Assembly: GCA_910586255.1 (NCBI GenBank) | Contig: CAJUHR010000021.1 | Coordinates: 19,151 to 83,150, forward strand | Direction of reading: 5' to 3' | DNA from: an uncultured Lachnospiraceae bacterium | GTDB lineage: Bacteria > Bacillota > Clostridia > Lachnospirales > Lachnospiraceae | Length of the DNA stretch: 64,000 nucleotides | Shown here: one piece after another, positions 41,726-49,612 of the stretch | Layout of the letters: every line of letters starts with the position of its first letter | Numbering within the stretch: the stretch's first letter is position 1 | Made by a program: the position numbers and the translations under genes | Notes under the pieces: generated by a model | Told to the model about the DNA's origin: nothing | What the model saw: the letters and a program-made list of their open reading frames with translations, nothing else | The model's database searches: none

Positions 41726-43345
41726 ATGGCAATTGGTACATATGAGCAGTATAAAGAACGTCTTTTGAAAATGAAGCCCAATGTGTATATGAACGGCAAA
41801 TGTGTGGACCGGTCTAACGGCAAGGAAGGAGCAGAGAGAGATCTGGCTGACTGGATCAAGGGCGGCACCTATGTGATGAAGCAGTGCTATGACACAGCCA
41901 ATGACCCGGATTACGCGGATGTATGTGTGACCACCTCCCACATTACCGGAGAGAAGATCAACCGCTGCACCCATATTCACCACAGCCAGGAGGATTTGTT
42001 AAAGAAGCAGCTGATGACCCGTCTCATCTGCCACCGCGTGGGGGGCTGTATGCAGCGGTGTATGGGAACCGATGCCATGAACGCTCTGTTCTCCGTCACC
42101 TATGACTGTGACGAGGCATGCGGTACAGAATATCATCAGAGACTTTTAAAATACATTGAGTACTGCCAGAAATATGACCTGGTATGCAACTGCGCCCAGA
42201 CCGATGTAAAGGGTTCCCGCAATCCTAAATATAAGAGAGCTCACATGCAGCCGGATCCGGACTCCTTTGTCCATGTGGTAGAGACCGATGTGGACGGAAT
42301 CGGCGTGGACGGAAAGCCCTGCAAGGGAATCATTGTCCGAGGCGCCAAGATCTGCAATTCCAACGCGCCGTATGTGGATGAAATCATTGTGAACCCCACC
42401 AAGTTTATGGGGCCCGATGACGCGGACTATGCTGTGGCATTTGCCCTTCCCGGCGACTGGGACGGAGTAAAGCTGATGGCGCTTCCTGGACTGCACCACA
42501 AGAGAACTCATCTGGAAGCTCCCTTTGCCAAGATCGGTGACGTGGAGAGCCTGACCATTTTTGACGACTGCTTTGTTCCCTATGACCGTGTGTTTATGTG
42601 CGGCCGTGACCATGAAGGAGTGGCCCGCTACGCCGGCTACCTTGCCCTGATGTTTGCCCATTATCATCGCCATTCCTACACCGGCTGTAAGACTGCCGTG
42701 TCCGAGGTAATCGCGTCCCAGGCCGCGTTGGTAGCGGATGTCAATGATATTGCAAGAGAGTCTCATGTGCGGGAGAAGTTGTGCGATATTATCCAGACCG
42801 CGGAGCTGGTGTTTGCAGCAGGGGAAGCCTCTGCCTATCATGCCATGCAGTTCCCCTCCGGACAGTGGGTGCCGGATGAGGTGCTGACCAACGCGGGGCG
42901 CCGACTGGCCGGACATAATATTTATCATGAATATGAGACCCTTGCCGACTTGACCGGCGGTGTCTGTGCGTCTCTGCCCACGGAGGAGAGCTTCTTTGCC
43001 CCGGAGACCGCGGAGCTGTGCAATAAATATATCCGCCGGAATCCGGCCTACAGCGCGGAGGACACCCATCGGGTAATGCGGATGATGGAGAATAAGCTTT
43101 GTGATTCCTACGAGGCCGCCCAGGCAGTTGCCGGAGTGCACGGCGGCGGTTCTCCGCTGATGGAGACCATCACCATGATGAGCCGTTATGACCTGGAGGA
43201 GTTAAAGAAGATTGCCAAGTATCTGGCAGGACTTCCCGGATATGAGGAGTGCCCCAGATATGAGCGCAGCGCCAAGACGGCAACCCCCAGAGCCATGCTG
43301 GCAAGATTTGATGCCATGGCAGCAGCCAAGAAGGAGCAAAAGTAA
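41726..43345 (+). CDS. abfD: 4-hydroxybutyryl-CoA dehydratase homologue, copy 2
   Basis: This 539-residue tandem paralogue differs from copy 1 at only a few dozen positions by eye, and keeps the same cluster ligands (GGCMQRCMG and HYHRHSYTGC) and FAD-region motifs. Differences scatter through the protein (for example QHVGG to HRVGG and CNSCAP to CNSNAP) rather than clustering at the C-terminus. Synonymous changes are common, so this is an old or selected duplication, not an assembly artefact. It has its own AAGGAAGG site and a separate 88-base gap. The copies may form a mixed tetramer, have different substrate preference, or provide dosage. The NifU-like gene follows. Confidence 0.88.
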   Translation: MAIGTYEQYKERLLKMKPNVYMNGKCVDRSNGKEGAERDLADWIKGGTYVMKQCYDTANDPDYADVCVTTSHITGEKINRCTHIHHSQEDLLKKQLMTRLICHRVGGCMQRCMGTDAMNALFSVTYDCDEACGTEYHQRLLKYIEYCQKYDLVCNCAQTDVKGSRNPKYKRAHMQPDPDSFVHVVETDVDGIGVDGKPCKGIIVRGAKICNSNAPYVDEIIVNPTKFMGPDDADYAVAFALPGDWDGVKLMALPGLHHKRTHLEAPFAKIGDVESLTIFDDCFVPYDRVFMCGRDHEGVARYAGYLALMFAHYHRHSYTGCKTAVSEVIASQAALVADVNDIARESHVREKLCDIIQTAELVFAAGEASAYHAMQFPSGQWVPDEVLTNAGRRLAGHNIYHEYETLADLTGGVCASLPTEESFFAPETAELCNKYIRRNPAYSAEDTHRVMRMMENKLCDSYEAAQAVAGVHGGGSPLMETITMMSRYDLEELKKIAKYLAGLPGYEECPRYERSAKTATPRAMLARFDAMAAAKKEQK

Positions 43346-43373
43346 GAAAAACAGTGTACCGAACAGGTCAGAA

Positions 43374-43397
43374 GGGGCGCGGCTTTTGCTGCGCCCC
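43374..43397 (+). terminator. Attenuator-like hairpin after the second dehydratase
   Basis: GGGGCGC and GCGCCCC form a perfect 7-bp stem followed by CTCTTT. It lies between the dehydratase and NifU-like genes and probably lets only part of the transcription through. Confidence 0.6.
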
Positions 43398-43446
43398 CTC
43401 TTTCCTCCTAAAAGCGGTAGCAGAATCCAAGAGAAAGGAAAAAGGA

Positions 43447-43746
43447 ATGGACGAGGAACTCAGAAGAGATGTTGAGGCTGTTTTGAATTTGTTTGTACGC
43501 CCCCAGCTCTCCAACCACGGAGGCGGGCTGGAGGTGGTGGATCTGGACGAGGATGGGATTCTCTGGGTTGAGATGCAGGGAGAATGTGCTGGATGTCCGT
43601 CAGCAGACGACACGGCAAAGGGCCTGGTTCAGAAGGAGTTAGTTACCAGGATTCCTCAGATCAAGGGTGTGGAAATCGATTCCGGCATCAGTGACGAGAT
43701 CATTGAGGAGGCCATGAAGCTTTTTACCCACCGTCAGAAGCAGTAG
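43447..43746 (+). CDS. NifU C-terminal-domain iron-sulfur protein
   Basis: The 99-residue protein is the NifU-like (Nfu) domain, with VRPQLSNHGGGLEVVDLD and the cluster-binding Cys-x-x-Cys in GECAGCPSADDT. Nfu proteins carry 4Fe-4S clusters to target enzymes. Just downstream of two dehydratases that need an unusual 4Fe-4S cluster, it is likely a dedicated or helpful cluster carrier for them. The ATG at 43447 follows GAAAGGAAAAAGGA; an in-frame ATG at 43354 would run through the hairpin and is unlikely. The next gene begins within a few bases of its stop. Confidence 0.92.
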   Translation: MDEELRRDVEAVLNLFVRPQLSNHGGGLEVVDLDEDGILWVEMQGECAGCPSADDTAKGLVQKELVTRIPQIKGVEIDSGISDEIIEEAMKLFTHRQKQ

Positions 43747-43758
43747 ATGAGGGAAGCC

Positions 43759-44733
43759 ATGATGAAAACACGAATAACCGAAATGCTGGGAATCACCTTT
43801 CCGATCATCCAGGGAGGAATGCAGTACGTATCCTATCCGGAGCTGGCGGCTGCCGTCTCCAATTCCGGGGGTATGGGAACCATCAACGCGACTCTTTACA
43901 GCAGCGGGGAGGAGTTTAAGGACGCTATCCGCAAGATGAAGTCTCTGACAGACAAGCCCTTTTGCGTGAACATGAGCCTTCTGCCGGATGTGAAGGTGGG
44001 AGATGAGCTTCGATATTATATTCATATCTGCGCTATGGAAGGGGTAAAGGTGATTGAGACCGCAGGCACCAAGCCGGATAAGCTGACCCCGCTGATTCAC
44101 GATGCCGGGATTCTTCATATACATAAGGTACCGGCTACCCGGTATGGCCTGAGCGCGGAAAAATGCGGAGTGGATGCGGTCACGGCGGTGGGATATGAAT
44201 GTGGCGGTCATCCGGGAATGGACGGCATCGGAACCATGGTTTTGGCCAATGAGGCGTCCCGGTCACTCAAGATTCCGGTGATAGCCGGAGGGGGGATTGT
44301 GGACGGGAGAGGCATTGTGGCAGCCCTGGCTCTGGGAGCGGAGGCAGTGATTATGGGCACGCGCTTTCTGGCCTCCCAAGAGGCGCCTGTCAGCGAGAAT
44401 CATAAGCAATGGCTTTTAGAGGCCACGGAAAAGAGCACGGTGCTTATTCAGAAATCTATCCGCAATATGATGCGGGCGGCCGACAATCAGGCGGCCAGGG
44501 AATGTCTGAGGCTGGAGGAAAAGGGCGCCTCTCTTGAGGAGCTGATGACTGTTATCTCCGGAAAGCGGGGACGGGATGCCTATGCTTCCGGGTGGGTGGA
44601 CAGCGGCATATTCCCAGTGGGAACCGGCTGCAGCCTTATAAAGGAGATAAAGCCTGTGGAGGATATTATGAGAGAGCTGGTGCAGGAGATGGAGGAGACT
44701 ACAGAAAGGCTTGGGAAAATCCTGCCTTTGTAG
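43759..44733 (+). CDS. FMN-dependent oxidoreductase (nitronate monooxygenase/FabK-like)
   Basis: The ~324-residue TIM-barrel flavoprotein has the family motifs FPIIQGGMQYVSYPELAAAVSNSGG at the start (split here as PIIQGGM and AAAVSNSGGMGT), TAVGYECGGHPG, IPVIAGGGIVDGRG and LGAEAVIMGTRF. The group includes nitronate monooxygenases and the enoyl-ACP reductase FabK. Beside CoA-ester dehydratases, an enoyl-CoA or related reductase activity is as plausible as nitronate oxidation; the sequence does not decide. An in-frame ATG at 43747 directly follows the NifU-like stop, but GAGGGA favours 43759. It ends the dehydratase operon. Confidence 0.87.
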   Translation: MMKTRITEMLGITFPIIQGGMQYVSYPELAAAVSNSGGMGTINATLYSSGEEFKDAIRKMKSLTDKPFCVNMSLLPDVKVGDELRYYIHICAMEGVKVIETAGTKPDKLTPLIHDAGILHIHKVPATRYGLSAEKCGVDAVTAVGYECGGHPGMDGIGTMVLANEASRSLKIPVIAGGGIVDGRGIVAALALGAEAVIMGTRFLASQEAPVSENHKQWLLEATEKSTVLIQKSIRNMMRAADNQAARECLRLEEKGASLEELMTVISGKRGRDAYASGWVDSGIFPVGTGCSLIKEIKPVEDIMRELVQEMEETTERLGKILPL

Positions 44734-44778
44734 CAATCGAAAAATTTCATGCTGAAATTTTGCAGACGGGATAAATTT

Positions 44779-44929
44779 GTAACAGTTCAGGCGGGTATCT
44801 TCTTGCCCGTCTGCGCCGGACAAGAAGCATCGGATGGACATCCGATGTGAAATTTGACATGAGTTTTGACTTACAAGCAAGCTTGACGCTCAAAATTCAT
44901 GTCAAATTTCCCGCCGTCTGAACTGTTAC
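44779..44929. repeat. Palindromic element with GTAACAGTTCAG ends
   Basis: The 151-base element starts GTAACAGTTCAG and ends CTGAACTGTTAC, a perfect 12-bp inverted repeat. It contains GTATCTTCTTGCCCGTCTG and a second internal inverted repeat (AAATTTGACATGA with TCATGTCAAATTT). It encodes nothing. The core GTATCTTCTTGCCC recurs at 47568. It may also end transcription of the upstream operon. Confidence 0.75.
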
Positions 44930-44994
44930 ATAAATTTTGCGCGGCATGTGCATACTAATCCGCAGCAAATCTCAACGGATGTGAAGGAGGCAGC

Positions 44995-46413
44995 ATGGAA
45001 TTTTCAAAATCCCTATCAGAGAATGTGGAACGGCTAAAACAGGTTCTGCAGGCGGATAAAAATTTTGATATTGTATACCGGACGTTTGAAATAGCAGAAA
45101 AAAAGGCAGCATTGTTCTTTGTGGACGGATTCACCAAGGACGAGGTGCTGCTAAAAATGATGCAGTCCTGGTGGTCCATCAAAGAAGAGGACATGCCGGA
45201 GGATGCCCACGGATTTTCAAAAAAATACCTGCCTTATGGTGAGATCGGACTGGTTAAAAAGGAAGAGGATATGCTGGTACAGCTTTTGGCTGGCATATCC
45301 TGTCTGTTTATTGACGGTTTTGATGTATGTATGACCATCGACTGCAGGACCTATCCGGCCAGGAGCGTGGGGGAGCCGGAGAAGGATAAGGTTATGCGCG
45401 GTTCCCGGGACGGCTTTGTGGAGACATTGATCTTTAATACAGCGCTGATCCGCCGCCGGATCCGGGATCCGAAGCTGACTATGGAAATCCTGACCGCGGG
45501 AGAGAGCTCCCACACGGACATTGCCATCTGTTATATGGACGGAAGGCAGGATCCGAAATTACTTGACAAGGTAAAGGCCCGTATCCATAGTCTGAAGGTG
45601 GATGCTCTGACCATGAACCAGGAGAGCCTGGCAGAATGTATCTATCCCCACAAATGGTACAATCCCTTTCCCAAATTTAAATTTTCCGAGCGTCCGGACA
45701 CGGCGGCAGCCTGTATACTGGAGGGGAATATCGTGATTTTAGTGGACAATTCCCCGGCAGCTATGATTTTGCCCTCCTCGGTGTTTGACATTATCGAGGA
45801 GGCGGATGACTATTATTTTCCTCCGATCACCGGCACCTATCTGCGGCTGTCCCGAATGGCAACAGCTGTTTTGTGTCTGCTGCTGACCCCCACCTGGCTG
45901 CTTTTGATGATGAATCCGGGAATCATCCCCCCCTGGCTGGAATTTATTAAGCTGGCCGACCCTTCCTATGTGCCGTTGGTCTGGCAGCTTCTGATCCTGG
46001 AATTTGCCATTGACGGCCTGCGGCTGGCAGCCATCAATACCCCCAATATGCTGACGACCCCCTTAAGCGTGATTGCTGGTATCGTTTTGGGAGAGTACTC
46101 TGTGAAATCCGGATGGTTCAACAGTGAGACCATGCTCTACATGGCATTTGTCACTGTGGCTAACTACAGTCAGTCCAGCTTTGAGCTGGGATACGCACTG
46201 AAATTTATGCGGGTGCTGATTCTGATTCTGACCGCGTTCTTTAATGTATGGGGGTATGGGGCGGGTCTCCTTATTTCTTTCTGTGCAATTATTTTCAATA
46301 AGACCATTGCGGGAAAGAGCTATATTTATCCCCTGATTCCGTTTAAATGGGGGGAGCTAAAAAAGCGCTTTTTGCGTGGGCGTCTGCCTTTGACCGAGCA
46401 GAAAAAGGGATGA
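44995..46413 (+). CDS. spoVAF: Stage V sporulation protein AF (GerA-family)
   Basis: The 472-residue protein belongs to the GerAA/SpoVAF family of spore inner-membrane proteins. A soluble N-terminal half (about 1-290, including FVDGFTKDEVLLKMMQSW and SRDGFVETLIFNTALIRRRIRD) is followed by about five to six membrane helices (LLMMNPGIIPPWLEF, INTPNMLTTPLSVIAGIVLG) and a basic tail. SpoVAF works with SpoVA proteins in dipicolinic-acid movement during sporulation and germination. The rest of the spoVA operon is not beside it. AAGGAGG precedes the ATG. It supports a spore-forming host; control by a sporulation sigma factor is expected, but I did not find a clear promoter. Confidence 0.92.
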   Translation: MEFSKSLSENVERLKQVLQADKNFDIVYRTFEIAEKKAALFFVDGFTKDEVLLKMMQSWWSIKEEDMPEDAHGFSKKYLPYGEIGLVKKEEDMLVQLLAGISCLFIDGFDVCMTIDCRTYPARSVGEPEKDKVMRGSRDGFVETLIFNTALIRRRIRDPKLTMEILTAGESSHTDIAICYMDGRQDPKLLDKVKARIHSLKVDALTMNQESLAECIYPHKWYNPFPKFKFSERPDTAAACILEGNIVILVDNSPAAMILPSSVFDIIEEADDYYFPPITGTYLRLSRMATAVLCLLLTPTWLLLMMNPGIIPPWLEFIKLADPSYVPLVWQLLILEFAIDGLRLAAINTPNMLTTPLSVIAGIVLGEYSVKSGWFNSETMLYMAFVTVANYSQSSFELGYALKFMRVLILILTAFFNVWGYGAGLLISFCAIIFNKTIAGKSYIYPLIPFKWGELKKRFLRGRLPLTEQKKG

Positions 46414-46419
46414 GACCGG

Positions 46420-46462
46420 CCGGATGTAACCGTTCAGATAACCCATGAGCTGTTACATCCGG
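46420..46462. terminator. Hairpin between spoVAF and ansA
   Basis: CCGGATGTAAC pairs with GTTACATCCGG around GTTCAGA-type loop sequence. It sits between the convergent spoVAF and ansA genes and shares the GTAAC…GTTAC motif of the window's repeats. Confidence 0.65.
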
Positions 46463-46464
46463 AT

Positions 46465-47475
46465 TTACCATGTGGCGGTATATAGGATATCCCGGTTGAC
46501 GGTCTGGTAAAACATGTCCCGAATCTGCCGGGGTTCCTTTGTCTGTCCCAGGATCCACATAAGCTTGGTGACGGTGGCCTCTAATGTCATGTCATAGGCC
46601 TCCAAAAGCCCCAGTTCCTGCTTGATGGTCTTTCCAACCTCATATATGGACATGTTGCTGCCCTCGTTGGTCACCTGGGTGGTCATAACCACGGTCTTTC
46701 CGTCCCGAATCCACTGGCGGATGGCCTCATGAAAATCGCCGGATTCATAGGAGGGAAGACCGCCCACACCGAAGGACTCGATGATAACCGCGTCATAATG
46801 GCTGGCCAGATAAGAAAGCACTCCGGCCTCCATGGAGGGAATCAGCTTTAAAAGAGCCACCTGGCTGTTGAGGGTATCATAGAATTGTACCGGTGTGGTC
46901 AAAAGCGCCTTGTCGTCCAGATAAAAGATAACGTGCTGGTCCTGGATCGTGGCGATATAGGGAAAGTTGATGCTGGAAAAGGCATTGTAGCTTTTGGTAC
47001 GCTCCTTTTTGCCCCGGGTTCCCGCGATCACCTTGCCGTCAAAGACAATGGTGACACCATGGGCCTTGTCGTGGGAGGCAAAGCACAGGCTGTCTGACAG
47101 ATTGGTTTTGGCATCGGTGATCTCTAAGTCAATGGGTTTTTGGGCGCCGGTGATGACAATGGGCTTTGGGGAATTCTGAACCAGATAGGACAGGGCGGCG
47201 GCCGTGTAGGCCATGGTATCGGTGCCATGGCAGATCACAAAGCCGTCATAGGCGTCATAGTGCTCTTTGACGGCAGCGGCGATCATCAGCCAGTGGCGGG
47301 GCTGCATGTTGGTGCTGTCGATGTTGAGCAGCTGCAGAGTGTCCGCCTGGCAGAACCGGCGGGCATCCGGCACATAGCTTAAAAGCTCGTCCGAGGTGAT
47401 CAGAGGCTTTAAGCCGCTTTCGCTGCTTTTGGAGGCGATGGTTCCTCCGGTGGCGATCATGAGAATCCGTTTCAT
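46465..47475 (-). CDS. ansA: Type I L-asparaginase
   Basis: This cytoplasmic enzyme hydrolyses asparagine to aspartate and ammonia. The 336-residue protein has the two catalytic threonine motifs: IATGGTIASKSSESG at the start and CHGTDTMAYTAAALSY near residue 90. The C-terminal allosteric domain is present (VTNEGSNMSIYEVGK). No signal peptide is seen, in line with type I. It is a single-gene unit with a GGAGAA site. The 260 bases upstream hold two palindromic repeats and no other gene. Confidence 0.95.
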   Translation of the reverse strand: MKRILMIATGGTIASKSSESGLKPLITSDELLSYVPDARRFCQADTLQLLNIDSTNMQPRHWLMIAAAVKEHYDAYDGFVICHGTDTMAYTAAALSYLVQNSPKPIVITGAQKPIDLEITDAKTNLSDSLCFASHDKAHGVTIVFDGKVIAGTRGKKERTKSYNAFSSINFPYIATIQDQHVIFYLDDKALLTTPVQFYDTLNSQVALLKLIPSMEAGVLSYLASHYDAVIIESFGVGGLPSYESGDFHEAIRQWIRDGKTVVMTTQVTNEGSNMSIYEVGKTIKQELGLLEAYDMTLEATVTKLMWILGQTKEPRQIRDMFYQTVNRDILYTATW

Positions 47476-47550
47476 GATTTCTCCTTTCCATGGTTTCTTT
47501 ACATTTTCATGAAAACGTTGTATGATTTATAAGTGATAATAAACTTGCTC

Positions 47551-47594
47551 GTAAAAGTTCAGACAAGGTATCTTCTTGCCCATCGAACAGTTAC
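47551..47594. repeat. Short palindromic repeat fragment
   Basis: It begins GTAAAAGTTCAGAC, contains GTATCTTCTTGCCC and ends GAACAGTTAC, matching the left part of the element at 44779 plus a related right end. It looks like a short derivative of the same family. Confidence 0.55.
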
Positions 47595-47647
47595 CTGTAA
47601 TTATAATATTACCATAAAAATGCTAATACAGACAGATGAAAAATAAA

Positions 47648-47706
47648 GTTACCGTTCATTCCATGATTAACACTTTGCTGATTAGCCTGGTACAGTTATG
47701 GGGCCA
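47648..47706. repeat. Left-end fragment of the 33573-type element
   Basis: GTTACCGTTCA-TTCCATGATTAA and GGTACAGTTATGGGGCCAAA match the first ~60 bases of the element at 33573 in the same orientation. The remaining part is missing. Confidence 0.65.
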
Positions 47707-47738
47707 AACAAAATAAATTGCATTGGGAGGAGAAGGAT

Positions 47739-47918
47739 ATGGCGGCGATTCCTAAGGATCCGTTTATGCTGTTAAGCTATGTGAATACTCAGCTGAGGGA
47801 TTTTTATACATCCTTAGAAGCTCTGTGCAGGGCATTAGAGCTTGATCAGAGGGAGCTGGAGAACAAGCTGGAAGGGATTGATTATCACTATAACCCGGAG
47901 CGCAATCAGTTTGTGTGA
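47739..47918 (+). CDS. DUF4250-type small protein
   Basis: The 59-residue protein (MAAIPKDPFMLLSYVNTQLRD at the start, LDQRELENKLEGIDYHYNPE near the end) matches the short DUF4250 family common in Firmicutes and gut bacteria, whose function is unknown. It is helical and soluble. GGGAGGAGAAGGAT upstream supports the ATG at 47739 over an in-frame start at 47718. The cardiolipin synthase gene follows almost immediately, so the two are probably co-transcribed. Confidence 0.82.
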   Translation: MAAIPKDPFMLLSYVNTQLRDFYTSLEALCRALELDQRELENKLEGIDYHYNPERNQFV

Positions 47919-47944
47919 AGGATATATTTGCGGCAGGAGAGCAG

Positions 47945-49546
47945 ATGACAGTGGAACAGGCGGCAATGGTTTGGAATTGGTTGATGGAGCATTTGCTCTA
48001 TATTAATCTGGCTCTGTCAATCGTGATTGTATTTTTTCAGAGGCGGGATCCCAAGGCAGTGTGGACCTGGCTTCTGATTCTTTATTTTATTCCGGTGTTT
48101 GGCTTTTTCTTTTATCTGATTTTTGCTCAGGACTATCACAAAAGCAAGATGTTCCGCATTAAGGAGGTGGAGGACCGCTTAAGCGCTTCCGCCCGGCAGC
48201 AGGAGAGGATCCTTAAAAATGATGTGCTCTATCTGGAGGATCCCCTGGCGGCAGATTATGGAGATTTAGTCTGCTATAATCTGGAGCAGGCAGGCTCTGT
48301 GCTGACGCTGGAAAATCAGGTGGAGATATTCACGGACGGGGAGGAGAAGTTTGCGGATCTGCGCCGGGAACTGGCCTGTGCCAGACATTTTATCCATATT
48401 CAGTATTACATTATCAAGGATGACGAGCTTTTTGCTTCGATTGTGCCTATTTTAAAAGACCGGGTGCATCATGGAGTGGAGGTGAGAATCCTTTATGACG
48501 GCATGGGAGGAAGATTTATGTCCCGCCGCCAGTGGCAAAAGCTGCAGAGAGAAGGAATCCGGGTTGCCTGCTTTTTTCCGCCGTTTCTGGGCAGGCTGAA
48601 TCTGAGGGTCAATTACCGGAACCACAGGAAGATTGTGGTGATTGACGGGCGGATTGGTTATGTGGGAGGCTTTAATATCGGCAGGGAATATCTGGGAAAA
48701 AATCCTCGTTTTGGTTATTGGCGGGACACCCATTTAAAGGTTACAGGAGACGCGGCGATCAGTCTGCAGATCCGATTCGCCCTGGACTGGAACTATGCGG
48801 GAAAGGAAAATCTGTTTTTGAACGGATGGTATTTCACAGACTGCGGCAGGATGGAAGAGGAAGGTGTGCCAGGGCCTGAGGGCAGACCGGTGGCAGAGAA
48901 GGAGATAGCCCAGAGAGAAGGGAGAGAACAGGCCGTACTTGACGGGGAGGTAAGAACCTCTAAGAGAGATGTTTTTGGCCGGGAGTTTACAGAAAGACTG
49001 ATTGGAATCCAGATTATTGCAAGCGGCCCGGATTCACAACGGCGTCAGATCCGCGATAATTATCTTCAGCTGTTTCACAAGGCCAGGCATCACATCTACA
49101 TTCAAACCCCGTACTTTGTCCCGGATGATGCAGTATTAAGCGCTCTTAAGATTGCCGCCGGGTCGGGAATCGATGTGCGGCTGATGATTCCCTGCAAGCC
49201 GGATCATCCCTTTGTCTATTGGGCCACATATTCCTATGTGGGGGAGCTGGTCTTTGCAGGCGCCCGGTGCTATACTTATGAAAACGGCTTTCTCCACGCC
49301 AAAGGAGTGATGGTGGACAGCCGGGTAAGCTGCTATGGCACGGCCAATATGGATATCCGCAGCTTTGAACTGAATTTTGAGGTCAATGCAACGATTTATG
49401 ACGAGGAAACCACGGAGCAGCTGGAAGCAATATTTCTGGAGGATCTGGCCCGCTGCCGGGAGGTGACCCGCCAGGTATATGAATCCCGAAGCCTGTGGGT
49501 GCGTATCCGGGAACAGGGCTGCCGGCTGCTGTCGCCGCTCTTGTGA
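47945..49546 (+). CDS. cls: Cardiolipin synthase
   Basis: This phospholipase-D-superfamily enzyme condenses two phosphatidylglycerols into cardiolipin in the cytoplasmic membrane. The 533-residue protein has two N-terminal membrane helices (about residues 10-60) and two HKD motifs: NHRKIVVIDGRIGYVGGFNIG (near residue 225) and FLHAKGVMVDSRVSCYGTAN (near 450). Between them lies a short charged insertion (PGPEGRPVAEKEIAQREGRE) that looks variable. AGGAG at five bases supports the ATG at 47945; a GTG at 47915 overlapping the DUF4250 gene's stop is the alternative. Confidence 0.94.
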   Translation: MTVEQAAMVWNWLMEHLLYINLALSIVIVFFQRRDPKAVWTWLLILYFIPVFGFFFYLIFAQDYHKSKMFRIKEVEDRLSASARQQERILKNDVLYLEDPLAADYGDLVCYNLEQAGSVLTLENQVEIFTDGEEKFADLRRELACARHFIHIQYYIIKDDELFASIVPILKDRVHHGVEVRILYDGMGGRFMSRRQWQKLQREGIRVACFFPPFLGRLNLRVNYRNHRKIVVIDGRIGYVGGFNIGREYLGKNPRFGYWRDTHLKVTGDAAISLQIRFALDWNYAGKENLFLNGWYFTDCGRMEEEGVPGPEGRPVAEKEIAQREGREQAVLDGEVRTSKRDVFGREFTERLIGIQIIASGPDSQRRQIRDNYLQLFHKARHHIYIQTPYFVPDDAVLSALKIAAGSGIDVRLMIPCKPDHPFVYWATYSYVGELVFAGARCYTYENGFLHAKGVMVDSRVSCYGTANMDIRSFELNFEVNATIYDEETTEQLEAIFLEDLARCREVTRQVYESRSLWVRIREQGCRLLSPLL

Positions 49547-49612
49547 GAAAGATTTTGCGTAACTGAGAGTATTTTCTATGGTTTTTAAAGAAAAGAAATA
49601 AGAGGAGGACGG

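Noticed and set aside
40021..43345. Assembly duplication of a single dehydratase gene
   Set aside because: The copies differ at many synonymous and non-synonymous sites, and have different intergenic sequences.
46465..47475. ansA as part of the catabolic regulon
   Set aside because: No -24/-12 promoter or activator motif lies upstream, and the gene is separated from the cluster by spoVAF.
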